A stretch of 22,730 nt of DNA from Lachnospiraceae bacterium. Lineage in GTDB: Bacteria > Bacillota > Clostridia > Lachnospirales > Lachnospiraceae. This document shows, one piece after another, positions 7,229 to 14,627 of the stretch. Location: the NCBI GenBank assembly GCA_003542935.1, contig DPJQ01000055.1, forward strand, positions 1 through 22,730. Reading direction: 5' to 3'. Position 1 is the first letter of the stretch, and every line of letters starts with the position of its first letter. The notes under the pieces were generated by a model. The model was not told the DNA's origin, did no database searches, and saw only the letters and a program-made list of their open reading frames with translations. Position numbers and translations under genes: made by a program.

Positions 7229-8149
7229 ATGACTATACGACATTTAAAGATATTCCTCACCGTAGCCGAATCCGGCAGCATGAGTGCCGCCGCCAAGAAA
7301 CTCTACATCACCCAGCCGTCGGTGAGCCAGGCCATAAGAGAACTGGAGGAACACTACCAGATCCGCCTGTTTGAACGGCTGAACCATAAACTGTACATAA
7401 CGGATGAAGGCCGCCGTCTACTGAGCGAGGCCCGCCCTATCATCCAGAATTTCGATATGCTGGAGACCAACATGGCCCGTATGCGGGGCTATCATCGCCT
7501 GCGCATCGGCGTATCCATGACCGTGGGTACCTGTGTGCTGCCCCGCCTGCGCCAGGATCTGTCCGCCTCCCTGTCTGACCGGAGCCTGTATTTCTATTCC
7601 GGCAACACCCACACCATCGAAGACAAACTGCTGCGTTCCGAGCTGGATTTCGGCATCGTGGAGGGGATCATCCATGCCCCGGATCTGGTCAGTATACCGA
7701 TCATCGACGATTTTCTGGTGCTGTGCTGCAGCAACGACCACCCACTGGCCTCCCGGCCCGTTCTCTATCCCCGGGATCTGGCAGATGTGGATTTTGCCAT
7801 CCGGGAAGAGGGCAGCGGCACCCGCGCTTTGTTTGAAAACTATCTGAAATCCCGGCATATTGACATGCGCATCTCCCTGGAGGCCACCTCACCGGAGACC
7901 ATCCGGGCCATGGTCAAAACCTCCCGGATGATGACCGTGATGTCGGTGCGCCTCCTCGAAGAAGATATCCGAAGCGGGGCCATCCATGTCTTTAAGAGCA
8001 CCGGCCACAGCTGGAACCGCACCTTCAAGCTGGTTCATCATAAAAACAAAGAACTGGGACAGGATTTCACCCGCATCCGTGAAGCCCTGTCCCGCTATAA
8101 AACACCCGATTTTCTCGATCAAATCTCCACCGCCGTATTTGAAGAGTAG
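7229..8149 (+). CDS. LysR-family regulator, CysL-like, divergent from the sulfur operon
   Basis: A 306-residue LTTR of normal length. Residues 1-60 are the winged helix-turn-helix (MTIRHLKIFLTVAESGSMSAAAKKL, then ITQPSVSQAIRELEE), followed by a linker helix and a two-lobed effector domain from about residue 90, with the LTTR-typical EEGSGTR loop. The organisation resembles CysL/CbbR-type members that regulate sulfite reduction or anion metabolism; the inducer cannot be told from sequence. AGGAG lies seven bases before the ATG. Divergent placement points to control of the flavoprotein and reductase genes. Its last 31 bases overlap, tail to tail, the end of the histidine kinase gene on the other strand, with no terminator visible between. 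Confidence 0.9.
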   Translation: MTIRHLKIFLTVAESGSMSAAAKKLYITQPSVSQAIRELEEHYQIRLFERLNHKLYITDEGRRLLSEARPIIQNFDMLETNMARMRGYHRLRIGVSMTVGTCVLPRLRQDLSASLSDRSLYFYSGNTHTIEDKLLRSELDFGIVEGIIHAPDLVSIPIIDDFLVLCCSNDHPLASRPVLYPRDLADVDFAIREEGSGTRALFENYLKSRHIDMRISLEATSPETIRAMVKTSRMMTVMSVRLLEEDIRSGAIHVFKSTGHSWNRTFKLVHHKNKELGQDFTRIREALSRYKTPDFLDQISTAVFEE

Positions 8150-9645
8150 GCAGTGGGCCCTGCAGGATCCAGCGTAAACCAGAACTCCACGCCGTTGGAA
8201 TAGTTTTCCACCCCACACTCCTGTTTCAGAGACTCCATGATCGCCTTGACAATGGACAGGCCGATGCCGCTGCCGCCGTACTCCCGGGTACGCGCCTTAT
8301 CCACCTTGAAAAATTTTATCCAGACTTTATCCATGTCTTCCTCCGGGATCTGTGCGCCTGTATTAAATACGGAAGTGCGCACCCGGCCGTTTTCCGTCCG
8401 GCACCGGATATCCAGGATCCGTTCCCCATCTATATGGTTCAGGGCATTGGATACATAATTGGTGATGACCTCCTCCACCTTGAATTCGTCGCCCCACACA
8501 TAGAGCGGCTCTTCCTGGTGCAGCCGCACCTGTGCGTCCTTTTGCTCGATCATGATCCGGGCCGACTGCAGCACTCCCCGCAAGAGAGCCGTCAGGTCAA
8601 AACATTCCAAAGCCACCTGCTCGTTGCCGAATTCCAGCTGGTTTAGAGTCAGAAGCTTCTTCACCATCGTATTCATCTTAGAAGCCTCGTCTATAATCAC
8701 CTCGCAGTAGAAATCCCGGCTCTCCGGATCATCATTGATATTATCCTGCAGCCCTTCCGCATATCCCTGAATCAATGCAATAGGCGTCTTCAATTCATGG
8801 GACACATTGGAGAGGAAATCTTTCCGCATCTCATCGATCTGCTCCTTTTTCTCAATGTCCTTCTGCAGCTCCAGGTTGGCCGATTTGAGTTCCGAGATCG
8901 TCCGCTCCAGCTCCTCCGACATCCTGTTGAAATTCCGCCCCAGCACGCCGACCTCATCTCTGCCGCCGCTGACATATTTCGTATTGAAATCCAGCTCAGC
9001 CATCTTCTGGGAAATCGCCGTCAGCTCCGTGATCGGCCTGGTGATCCTCTTAGTAAACAGCCACACCACGATTCCCGCCACCAGTGCCATGATCAGGCCA
9101 ATTCTTGCAAAAAATCCATTAGCAAGCTCCACACTGTCCCGGATACTGGCCATAGGGGAACGAATCAAAAAAGACCTTCCGTCTGTCAACGAACCCCATA
9201 TCTCAATATATTTTTCCGATGTGAATATATCCTTGTTTTTCTGAATCTTGTACTTATCTGTCTGATCCAGGATCTCCGGCCTCGTGTCATCAATACCTGT
9301 CGCATAACCGAAAAGGCGGCTGGCCAGAAGCTCCCCCTGGCCCGACCTGCCGTTGCAGTAAAAATTGCCGTCCCCGTCGGTCACCACAAAAATCAGATTA
9401 TTCACCGAGCAGTAGGAAAACAGGGCCTCTGAGGAATCCGGATCCTTCAGATCCCTTACCGCGTCCAGAAGCCGCATGCCCGTCTCCAGTGTCTTTGTCT
9501 TGTTCCGCACATAAAACGACTCCATGAACAGAAAATTCATCAGCACCACGGAGAACAGGCTCAGCAATATGAAAAAGATCGTGTACAATGCCAGCGTGAC
9601 ACGGATAGAGTACTTGAATTGTATATCTTTATTCTTCAGCTTCAA
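8119..9645 (-). CDS. Membrane sensor histidine kinase (HAMP, HisKA, HATPase)
   Basis: A 508-residue kinase with TM1 at about 17-38, an extracytoplasmic sensor of about 140 residues, TM2 at about 181-198, HAMP at 199-251, a phosphoacceptor His283 in FLSNVSHELKTPIALIQG, an N box (VITNYVSNALNHI) and G boxes (GGSGIGLSIVKAIM). The start is TTG; the only ATG alternatives fall inside TM1. It overlaps the response regulator's 3' end by 17 bases, so translation is coupled, which excuses the weak ribosome-binding site. The partner is certainly the adjacent regulator. The sensor domain is not one I recognise, so the signal is unknown. The 3' end overlaps lysR antisense by 31 bases. Confidence 0.93.
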   Translation of the reverse strand: MKLKNKDIQFKYSIRVTLALYTIFFILLSLFSVVLMNFLFMESFYVRNKTKTLETGMRLLDAVRDLKDPDSSEALFSYCSVNNLIFVVTDGDGNFYCNGRSGQGELLASRLFGYATGIDDTRPEILDQTDKYKIQKNKDIFTSEKYIEIWGSLTDGRSFLIRSPMASIRDSVELANGFFARIGLIMALVAGIVVWLFTKRITRPITELTAISQKMAELDFNTKYVSGGRDEVGVLGRNFNRMSEELERTISELKSANLELQKDIEKKEQIDEMRKDFLSNVSHELKTPIALIQGYAEGLQDNINDDPESRDFYCEVIIDEASKMNTMVKKLLTLNQLEFGNEQVALECFDLTALLRGVLQSARIMIEQKDAQVRLHQEEPLYVWGDEFKVEEVITNYVSNALNHIDGERILDIRCRTENGRVRTSVFNTGAQIPEEDMDKVWIKFFKVDKARTREYGGSGIGLSIVKAIMESLKQECGVENYSNGVEFWFTLDPAGPTAYSSNTAVEI

Positions 9646-10309
9646 ATTTGTATCCCATCCCCCAGATCGTCCGTATCAGTTCCCCCTTGCTGCCCAGCTT
9701 GTTCCGAAGTTTTTTCACATGGGTGTCAATGGTCCTGGCATCACCGAAATAGTCATAATTCCACACGTGGTTCAGTATCTTTTCTCTGGATAGCGCGATT
9801 CCCTGATTTTCGATGAAATAGGTCAGAAGCTCAAACTCTTTGAAACTCAGTTCCAGGGTCCGCCCGTCTATCGTGACCTCGTGGGCCGATTTATTGATCA
9901 CGATTCCTCCGGCAGAGAGCACCTGCTCCGTATCCGTCTGGCCTGTCCGTCTGAGGATGGCACCCACCCGGGCCACCAGAATCTTGGGGCTGAAAGGCTT
10001 GGAGATATATTCATCCACCCCCAGTTCAAAGCCCAGGAGCTCATCTCTCTCGTCGCTTTTTGCCGTCAGCATGATGATCGGCACCTTGCTCTCCGCCCGG
10101 ATCTCCCGACAGACCTCCCAACCGTCCATCCGCGGCATCATCACATCCAGGATCAGCAGGGCGATATCCTTATTGTGATAAAATACATCCATGGCCTCCT
10201 CGCCGTCCCCTGCCTCCAGCACTTCATAATCCTGCTTCACCAGAAAATCACGGACAAGTTTCCTCATACGGCTCTCGTCATCCACCACCAATATTTTTAA
10301 CTTGCTCAT
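9629..10309 (-). CDS. OmpR/PhoB-family response regulator
   Basis: A 226-residue regulator. The receiver domain (1-120) has the acidic pocket Asp10/Asp11, phosphoacceptor Asp55 (LLILDVMMPRMDG), Thr82 and Lys104 (SKPF). The C-terminal winged helix (about 130-225) carries the OmpR-type signature SREKILNHVWNYDYFGDARTIDTHVKKLRNKLG in its recognition region. A GGAGG site lies nine bases before the ATG. It precedes and overlaps its kinase gene. The 88 bases separating it from the lipoprotein gene upstream contain no clear terminator and only a weak promoter candidate (TTATAG near 10350), so it may be partly expressed by read-through. Confidence 0.95.
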   Translation of the reverse strand: MSKLKILVVDDESRMRKLVRDFLVKQDYEVLEAGDGEEAMDVFYHNKDIALLILDVMMPRMDGWEVCREIRAESKVPIIMLTAKSDERDELLGFELGVDEYISKPFSPKILVARVGAILRRTGQTDTEQVLSAGGIVINKSAHEVTIDGRTLELSFKEFELLTYFIENQGIALSREKILNHVWNYDYFGDARTIDTHVKKLRNKLGSKGELIRTIWGMGYKFEAEE

Positions 10310-10397
10310 AGCTGCCTGCCTCCAAAATAACCTTCTTTTCCACCACTATAACAGTAAACTATGACCCTTTTGTGAACGGATCACAAAACTTCGCCTG

Positions 10398-11654
10398 TCA
10401 ACCCATACAATTTTTACAGGGATCATAGCCTTCCTTGAACAGTTCTTCCAGAACCGCATGTACGTCCCGGCGATTCTTCTTTTTCATCTTCCCGACACTC
10501 TCACAGTCCGGCAAATGAATCTTCTTTGTATTCGTGTTCAGCACATAATCCTGCCTTGAAGATTCCGGGGCGGCAGTTTCTTCGGGGGCAGAATTTTCTT
10601 CCGCAGCGGCCCCGTTTTCTCCCGCAAAATCGTATTCGCTCTCCCAGTTCAGCGTTTTCCCGTCACTATAACAGAATATATTCCCCAACTCATCCGTGCG
10701 GTAAAGCTGTATCTGCCGGGCCGCCAGAATTTCTTTTGTTTCCTCGTGGGGATGACCGTAATCATTGTCCCGTCCACAGCTTACCACCGCATAAGACGGT
10801 TCCACCGCCCGGAGAAACGGCTCACTGGTAGAGCTGGAGCTCCCGTGATGGCTCACATGATAGACATCCGCCCCCAGTTCGACCCCCGCCGCCAGCATAT
10901 CCTCCTCAGCCTCTTCCTCCGCATCACCGCAAAACAGGAACCCCAGTTCCCCATATGTAAACCGCAGGCAGACCGACCAGTTGTTGGCTTCATCCTCGCC
11001 GTACTGCTCCACAGGGCCAATGACCGTAAAGCTGCCGCCGCCGAGCGTATAGATATCTCCCACCGCCGGATGAATTACCTGGATATTCCGCCCGGAGATA
11101 CTGGCCGCCAGCTGCTCATAAGCCTTTGTATCCCTCTCGAGCTCCGGCATTAGCAGCGATGTTACCGGAAATTTGTAGGCAATCACGTCCGCACCGCCAA
11201 TATGGTCCGCGTCCGGGTGAGTACAGACAAAATATTTAAGTTCTCTGACCCCAAGTTTCTCCATCTCGTTTTGGACATTGGTACCCGACGACTCATCACC
11301 TGCGTCGATCAGCATGGCCTCCCCCTCACAGAGAATCAGCGTCGCATCTCCCTGACCCACATCGATAAATTCCACGGTCAGACCGCTCTCCCGACCCGCA
11401 CCGGAGATCGCTTCCCCCCGCACATCACTGCCATCCCCCGGCACTTCCGAAACCACAGAGACTGCCTCACCTTGCACGGTGCCGGCCGCAGGCTCACTGT
11501 AAACACTCCCTGCCGCCGTATCCGTGTCAACGGTACTCTGCGGTTCCTGTACTCCGCCGCAGCCGACCAGCACCAACAGCCAGAAAAACAAAAGGGCCGA
11601 CTGCATATATACTGTCCGCCCCTGCATCCTTTTCTTACTTATCCATGTTTTCAT
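10398..11654 (-). CDS. Secreted metallo-beta-lactamase-fold lipoprotein (ComEC/Rec2-like hydrolase) with C-terminal Cys/His motif
   Basis: A 418-residue protein with a type II signal: basic N-region, hydrophobic stretch, lipobox LVGC (lipid on Cys32). A low-complexity linker (33-90) leads to an MBL domain of the ComEC C-terminal type: FIDVGQGDATLI, metal motif THPDADH (146-151), FCGDAEEEAE, VSHHGSSSS (His269/His270) and GHPHEE. A second acidic linker (345-367) leads to a small C-terminal module, VLNTNTKKIHLPDC...CKNC (His380, Cys384, Cys413, Cys416), probably metal-binding. ComEC relatives with this fold are thought to act as nucleases or phosphoesterases; the substrate here is unknown. There are no channel-forming segments, so it is not ComEC itself. 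It starts 15 bases after the kinase gene's stop and has its own GAGAGG site. Confidence 0.88.
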   Translation of the reverse strand: MKTWISKKRMQGRTVYMQSALLFFWLLVLVGCGGVQEPQSTVDTDTAAGSVYSEPAAGTVQGEAVSVVSEVPGDGSDVRGEAISGAGRESGLTVEFIDVGQGDATLILCEGEAMLIDAGDESSGTNVQNEMEKLGVRELKYFVCTHPDADHIGGADVIAYKFPVTSLLMPELERDTKAYEQLAASISGRNIQVIHPAVGDIYTLGGGSFTVIGPVEQYGEDEANNWSVCLRFTYGELGFLFCGDAEEEAEEDMLAAGVELGADVYHVSHHGSSSSTSEPFLRAVEPSYAVVSCGRDNDYGHPHEETKEILAARQIQLYRTDELGNIFCYSDGKTLNWESEYDFAGENGAAAEENSAPEETAAPESSRQDYVLNTNTKKIHLPDCESVGKMKKKNRRDVHAVLEELFKEGYDPCKNCMG

Positions 11655-11669
11655 GCGTTACCTCTCTTC

Positions 11670-13019
11670 TCATGAACCTCCCGACAATGCCCCTAAAAGT
11701 TTATCTAATCCCTGGCTCACTGACTGACGCATCTCCGCACTTCCCAGTTTCTCACGGATCTGATCAAAAAATTCCGTCATCTTCTCCAGGGATGGCATAT
11801 GAGAGGTAAGCCCTTTAAACATACCCATGGAGGATATAATAAACTCGGCAACACACAGAAGAACCACGATAACCACAATGATCAGTCCGATATTCAGAGC
11901 CTTCCGGAGTCCTGAGCTGATCTCATCATAATCCTCTTCCCCGTACGCTTCGTATTCCTCATCCCGTATCTGTTTTTTCCCTGACTGCTTCTTCCCGGAC
12001 TTTTTCTTTTTTGACTTCCTGGATTTCTTGCCGGCAGATACTTCGGACGCTTTGCCCTTTACTTTTTCCCTGAACTGCCTCATCTTTTTCCGTCTTTCTA
12101 TCTCAGCGCCTTTTTTAATAGTATCCACCTGCTCCTTGGAAAAAATAACCGTTTTACCCTGCATGGCCTCATTCGAAGATGATTTCTGAATAGAACTGTC
12201 GGGATTTTTCATGCACAGCATCAGATCCCTCATCAGCTCTTCCATATTCTGATACCGGTCATCCATACGCTTGCTCATACATTTGCCTATGATCTGGTTG
12301 AACCGCTCCGGAATTTCCGGAAAAATCTCTCTGGGCAGCGTCAGCCTGCCATCCATATGCTGCATGGCCACCTCCACCACCGAATGGCCGGAATAGGGCA
12401 GCGTTCCCGTACACATCTCATACATGGTCACTCCAAGAGAATAAATATCCGTCCTCTGATCGGAGTAACCGCCCCGTACCTGCTCCGGTGAGCTGTAGGA
12501 TACCGAACCGCACACATCCACAGTCATAGTCTCCCCGGACTGCACCCGGGCAATACCAAAATCCGAAATTTTGACGTTGCCTTCCAGAGTCAAAATCAGA
12601 TTCTCCGGCTTGATATCCCGGTGCACGATCCCTGCCCTGTGGGCGGCAGCCAGGCCGTCCGCGGCCTGCAGTGCAATACTCAAGCATTCATTATTTCGCA
12701 GCCTGCCCCGCTTTTTAATATACTGTTTCAATGTCAGGCCCTCCACCAATTCCATGACAATGAACCAGTATCCCTGGTCATGATCCACATCATACACATT
12801 TACAATATGATCATGGGTCAGACCGGCCGCCGCCTGGGCCTCCCGATGAAATTTACGCAGATAAGCCTCGTCATGCTGCAGCTCATCTTTGAGCACCTTC
12901 ATTGCAGCCGGCCGATGCAGGACATGATCCATGATCTTGTATACCCTGGCCATGCCTCCGGTACCTATATCGTCCAATATCTCATATCTCTGTTTTAATA
13001 TCATGCCGGATGACAGCAT
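11670..13019 (-). CDS. Membrane-anchored Hanks-type Ser/Thr protein kinase without PASTA domains
   Basis: A 449-residue eukaryotic-like kinase. The catalytic domain (about 12-270) has the glycine loop IGTGGMARVY, Lys41 (AMKVLK), the catalytic loop HRDIKPENL (Asp135), DFG (Asp153) and the activation/P+1 region GSVSYSSPEQ. A juxtamembrane stretch extremely rich in Lys (about 305-350) is followed by an acidic patch, a single TM (375-397) and a 52-residue outside tail. PrkC/PknB-type kinases carry PASTA repeats there and sit beside a PP2C phosphatase; both are missing here, so it is not a standard cell-wall PrkC. The start at 13019 is chosen for GGGGGAG seven bases upstream; a frame open to 13094 begins in a repeated intergenic sequence. 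It is followed by the MBL lipoprotein gene. Confidence 0.93.
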   Translation of the reverse strand: MLSSGMILKQRYEILDDIGTGGMARVYKIMDHVLHRPAAMKVLKDELQHDEAYLRKFHREAQAAAGLTHDHIVNVYDVDHDQGYWFIVMELVEGLTLKQYIKKRGRLRNNECLSIALQAADGLAAAHRAGIVHRDIKPENLILTLEGNVKISDFGIARVQSGETMTVDVCGSVSYSSPEQVRGGYSDQRTDIYSLGVTMYEMCTGTLPYSGHSVVEVAMQHMDGRLTLPREIFPEIPERFNQIIGKCMSKRMDDRYQNMEELMRDLMLCMKNPDSSIQKSSSNEAMQGKTVIFSKEQVDTIKKGAEIERRKKMRQFREKVKGKASEVSAGKKSRKSKKKKSGKKQSGKKQIRDEEYEAYGEEDYDEISSGLRKALNIGLIIVVIVVLLCVAEFIISSMGMFKGLTSHMPSLEKMTEFFDQIREKLGSAEMRQSVSQGLDKLLGALSGGS

Positions 13020-13099
13020 ATATACACTCCCCCAAACATACAGAAAGCCCTCCACTACACAGGATGTCCCTTCGATGTGGCGGCTTTTCCGCATACTAA

Positions 13100-13129
13100 A
13101 ATATCAAACGCCCCGCCGCAGACGGCGGG
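13100..13129 (-). terminator. Terminator downstream of the mutarotase-like gene
   Basis: On the minus strand a perfect 7-bp stem CCCGCCG/CGGCGGG (13129-13123 with 13118-13112) closes a 4-base loop and is followed by GCGTTTGATATTTTA. The tail is only moderately T-rich. It separates the mutarotase-like gene from the kinase gene. Confidence 0.6.
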
Positions 13130-13165
13130 ATATCAGCCAAAGCTCTCTCGCATCATACTGATAAA

Positions 13166-13813
13166 TCACTCATGATAACAAACACGCACAATATGAGAAT
13201 GATGCTCACCGGTAATCCAGTCCACATCATCCGTCAGCCAGCTCATAATATTCAGCATGTTTTTTTCCCATTTAATGCTGCTTTCCCGTTCTTCCTCCGT
13301 CATGGCATGCTCCATACTGGTATCAATCTCGTCATAACCAAAAACGTAACCGCCCGCACTCCATATAGAAAAATTGCTGTCCGGACCCGCAGTGACCTCA
13401 CCGTTTCTTGCCTCCACAAGGGCATCATGGCGGCGTTTGTACTCTTCCTCCGATCCCGGAACCAGCTTTGTGACAAACACACGGTGCCGGATCATCTCTT
13501 TATTCTCCCTCACCCAGCCGAAATCATGATACATCAGCCGCATCGGTTTATACGGTTCCGAAATCCACTCATAAGCCACACCCAGGAATTTGTCCCAATT
13601 GCGCAGCTTTTCCATCTCTTCCTCGTCAATCACATTATCAGACAGACTCTCACAATAACCGAACAGTATATCTTCCACATTCCAGATGCTGAAATTCGAT
13701 ATACCGCTCATGTCCAGCACCTCTGTGAGCTCTGTCCAGATCTTTCCCAGACGCGCCCGGTATTCTCCCAACATTCCTTCTTTGACCTTCATGGCAAACG
13801 CATGTCTTTTCAT
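13166..13813 (-). CDS. Tandem L-rhamnose mutarotase-fold (RhaM/DUF718-like) protein
   Basis: A 215-residue protein made of two copies of the small alpha/beta domain of L-rhamnose mutarotase (normally about 104 residues). Copy 1 spans about 1-96 (MKRHAFAMKVKEGMLGEY, NFSIWNVEDILFGYCE, LRNWDKFL), copy 2 about 108-213 (IRHRVFVTKLVPGSEEEY, NFSIWSAGGYVFGYDE, IKWEKNML). By alignment with my recollection of E. coli RhaM, the active-site His22 is Leu22 in copy 1 but His129 in copy 2, so only the second site looks intact. No rhamnose catabolic genes are nearby, so the sugar, or any catalysis, is uncertain. A strong GAGGAGG at 13821-13829 fixes the start; the frame is open for 55 more codons upstream, but a good promoter lies within that extension. 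Confidence 0.82.
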   Translation of the reverse strand: MKRHAFAMKVKEGMLGEYRARLGKIWTELTEVLDMSGISNFSIWNVEDILFGYCESLSDNVIDEEEMEKLRNWDKFLGVAYEWISEPYKPMRLMYHDFGWVRENKEMIRHRVFVTKLVPGSEEEYKRRHDALVEARNGEVTAGPDSNFSIWSAGGYVFGYDEIDTSMEHAMTEEERESSIKWEKNMLNIMSWLTDDVDWITGEHHSHIVRVCYHE

Positions 13814-13945
13814 ATATCCATACCTCCTCAACCGCTCCCACTCCCAAGGCTGCAACTTTCCAAGCAACTGACATTGGGTGCACAAAAAGCAATCTTCCGT
13901 TTGTTTATCTGTTATCATCCTTGACATACCTGCACGTTTCCTGGT

Positions 13946-13975
13946 ATTATACCACGGGTACAGGGGGATATTCAA
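13946..13975 (-). promoter_or_regulatory. Promoter of the tandem mutarotase-like gene
   Basis: Minus-strand TTGAAT (13975-13970), 18 bases, TATAAT (13951-13946). Transcription would start near 13939, leaving a leader of about 125 bases before the ATG at 13813. This argues against the longer upstream start. Confidence 0.7.
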
Positions 13976-14070
13976 CACGAAAATTGTCCCTGAAAAACGC
14001 CAGTTCCGTCTGAATCATAAAAAAATATTTAAAAACGACAAGAAAATATCAGATTTGACGCAGAAATTCC

Positions 14071-14099
14071 TTTTTAGAAAACAATACCTGTGATATAAT
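14071..14099 (+). promoter_or_regulatory. Extended -10 promoter of the XRE regulator gene
   Basis: TGATATAAT (TATAAT at 14094-14099 with an upstream TG) and a weak TTTTTA 17 bases upstream (14071-14076). The start point is close to the AAGGAGG site (14107-14113), so the leader is very short. Confidence 0.65.
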
Positions 14100-14118
14100 A
14101 GGGGGCAAGGAGGTTATT

Positions 14119-14349
14119 ATGTTTGATTACACTATTTTACAGAACAATCTGCACTACCTGAGAATTGAAAGCCGTTGCAGCCAGGCAGAGCTTTCCAAAA
14201 AACTGGGACTGTCCCGTCATACATATCTAAATTACGAGACAGGTATACGAATCCCGACGCTTGAAGCCATGAGGCGTATTTCGGCTCATTACGACATCGG
14301 TATCGATGATCTGCTGAATAAACCCATGGCAGAAAAACAGATCGTATGA
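14119..14349 (+). CDS. Small XRE-family (Cro/CI-type) HTH regulator
   Basis: A 76-residue protein that is almost only a helix-turn-helix: QAELSKKLGLSRHTYLNYETGIRIPTLEAMRRISAHY, the canonical five-helix XRE fold, followed by IGIDDLL and a short tail. There is no ligand or protease domain. AAGGAGG lies five bases before the ATG. It is divergent from the mutarotase-like gene, the two promoters being about 100 bases apart, and could regulate that gene or itself; I see no clear operator dyad between them. Similar single-domain regulators are common in Clostridia and on mobile elements, but no mobility genes adjoin this one. Confidence 0.85.
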   Translation: MFDYTILQNNLHYLRIESRCSQAELSKKLGLSRHTYLNYETGIRIPTLEAMRRISAHYDIGIDDLLNKPMAEKQIV

Positions 14350-14401
14350 TCTATATCTTTTCTATCACCTAGTGTAGACAAATCGGATAAATTCTCACCA
14401 T

Positions 14402-14506
14402 GTAACTGTTTGGAGCCTGGAAATGCCCTGGCCAGTCAGATAGCTTAACCCGCCTTCTGCTTTGAGGGCAAATCTCCAAGATCTCTATATGGTTCTGAAC
14501 AGTTAC
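14402..14506. repeat. About 105-bp inverted-repeat element (MITE-like palindrome)
   Basis: The ends GTAACTGTTT (14402-14411) and GAACAGTTAC (14497-14506) are inverted repeats, 9 of 10 matching. Inside, TTGGAG (14410-14415) faces CTCCAA (14474-14479), and TGCCCT faces AGGGCA, so most of the element could fold into one long imperfect hairpin. It lies in the 278-base gap between the XRE gene and the unknown 109-aa gene and carries no ORF. The end sequences match the other GTAACTGTTC-type copies in this window. Confidence 0.65.
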
Positions 14507-14627
14507 TGAGAGTTATCCCTATCTGTTCATAACCATACACGTTTATATTATCACATTATTTCACGTCTGGCAACACCAAAATTCAATATTTTGAAACTTT
14601 TTTGCCGCGTCTCCTTTCTTCTCTGAA

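Noticed and set aside
13020..13094. A 25-codon N-terminal extension of the kinase starting at 13094
   Set aside because: The extension begins in a repeated intergenic string and lies directly behind a terminator, while GGGGGAG stands at ideal distance before the ATG at 13019.
13172..13924. A 250-codon plus-strand frame opposite the mutarotase-like gene
   Set aside because: No ribosome-binding site. The opposite strand encodes two recognisable repeated domains with a good start and promoter, so this is a shadow.
14521..14610. A terminator at CAAAAT-TCAAT-ATTTTG followed by CTTTTTTG
   Set aside because: The stem is entirely A/T apart from one pair and lies more than 230 bases after the XRE gene, so it is too weak to call.
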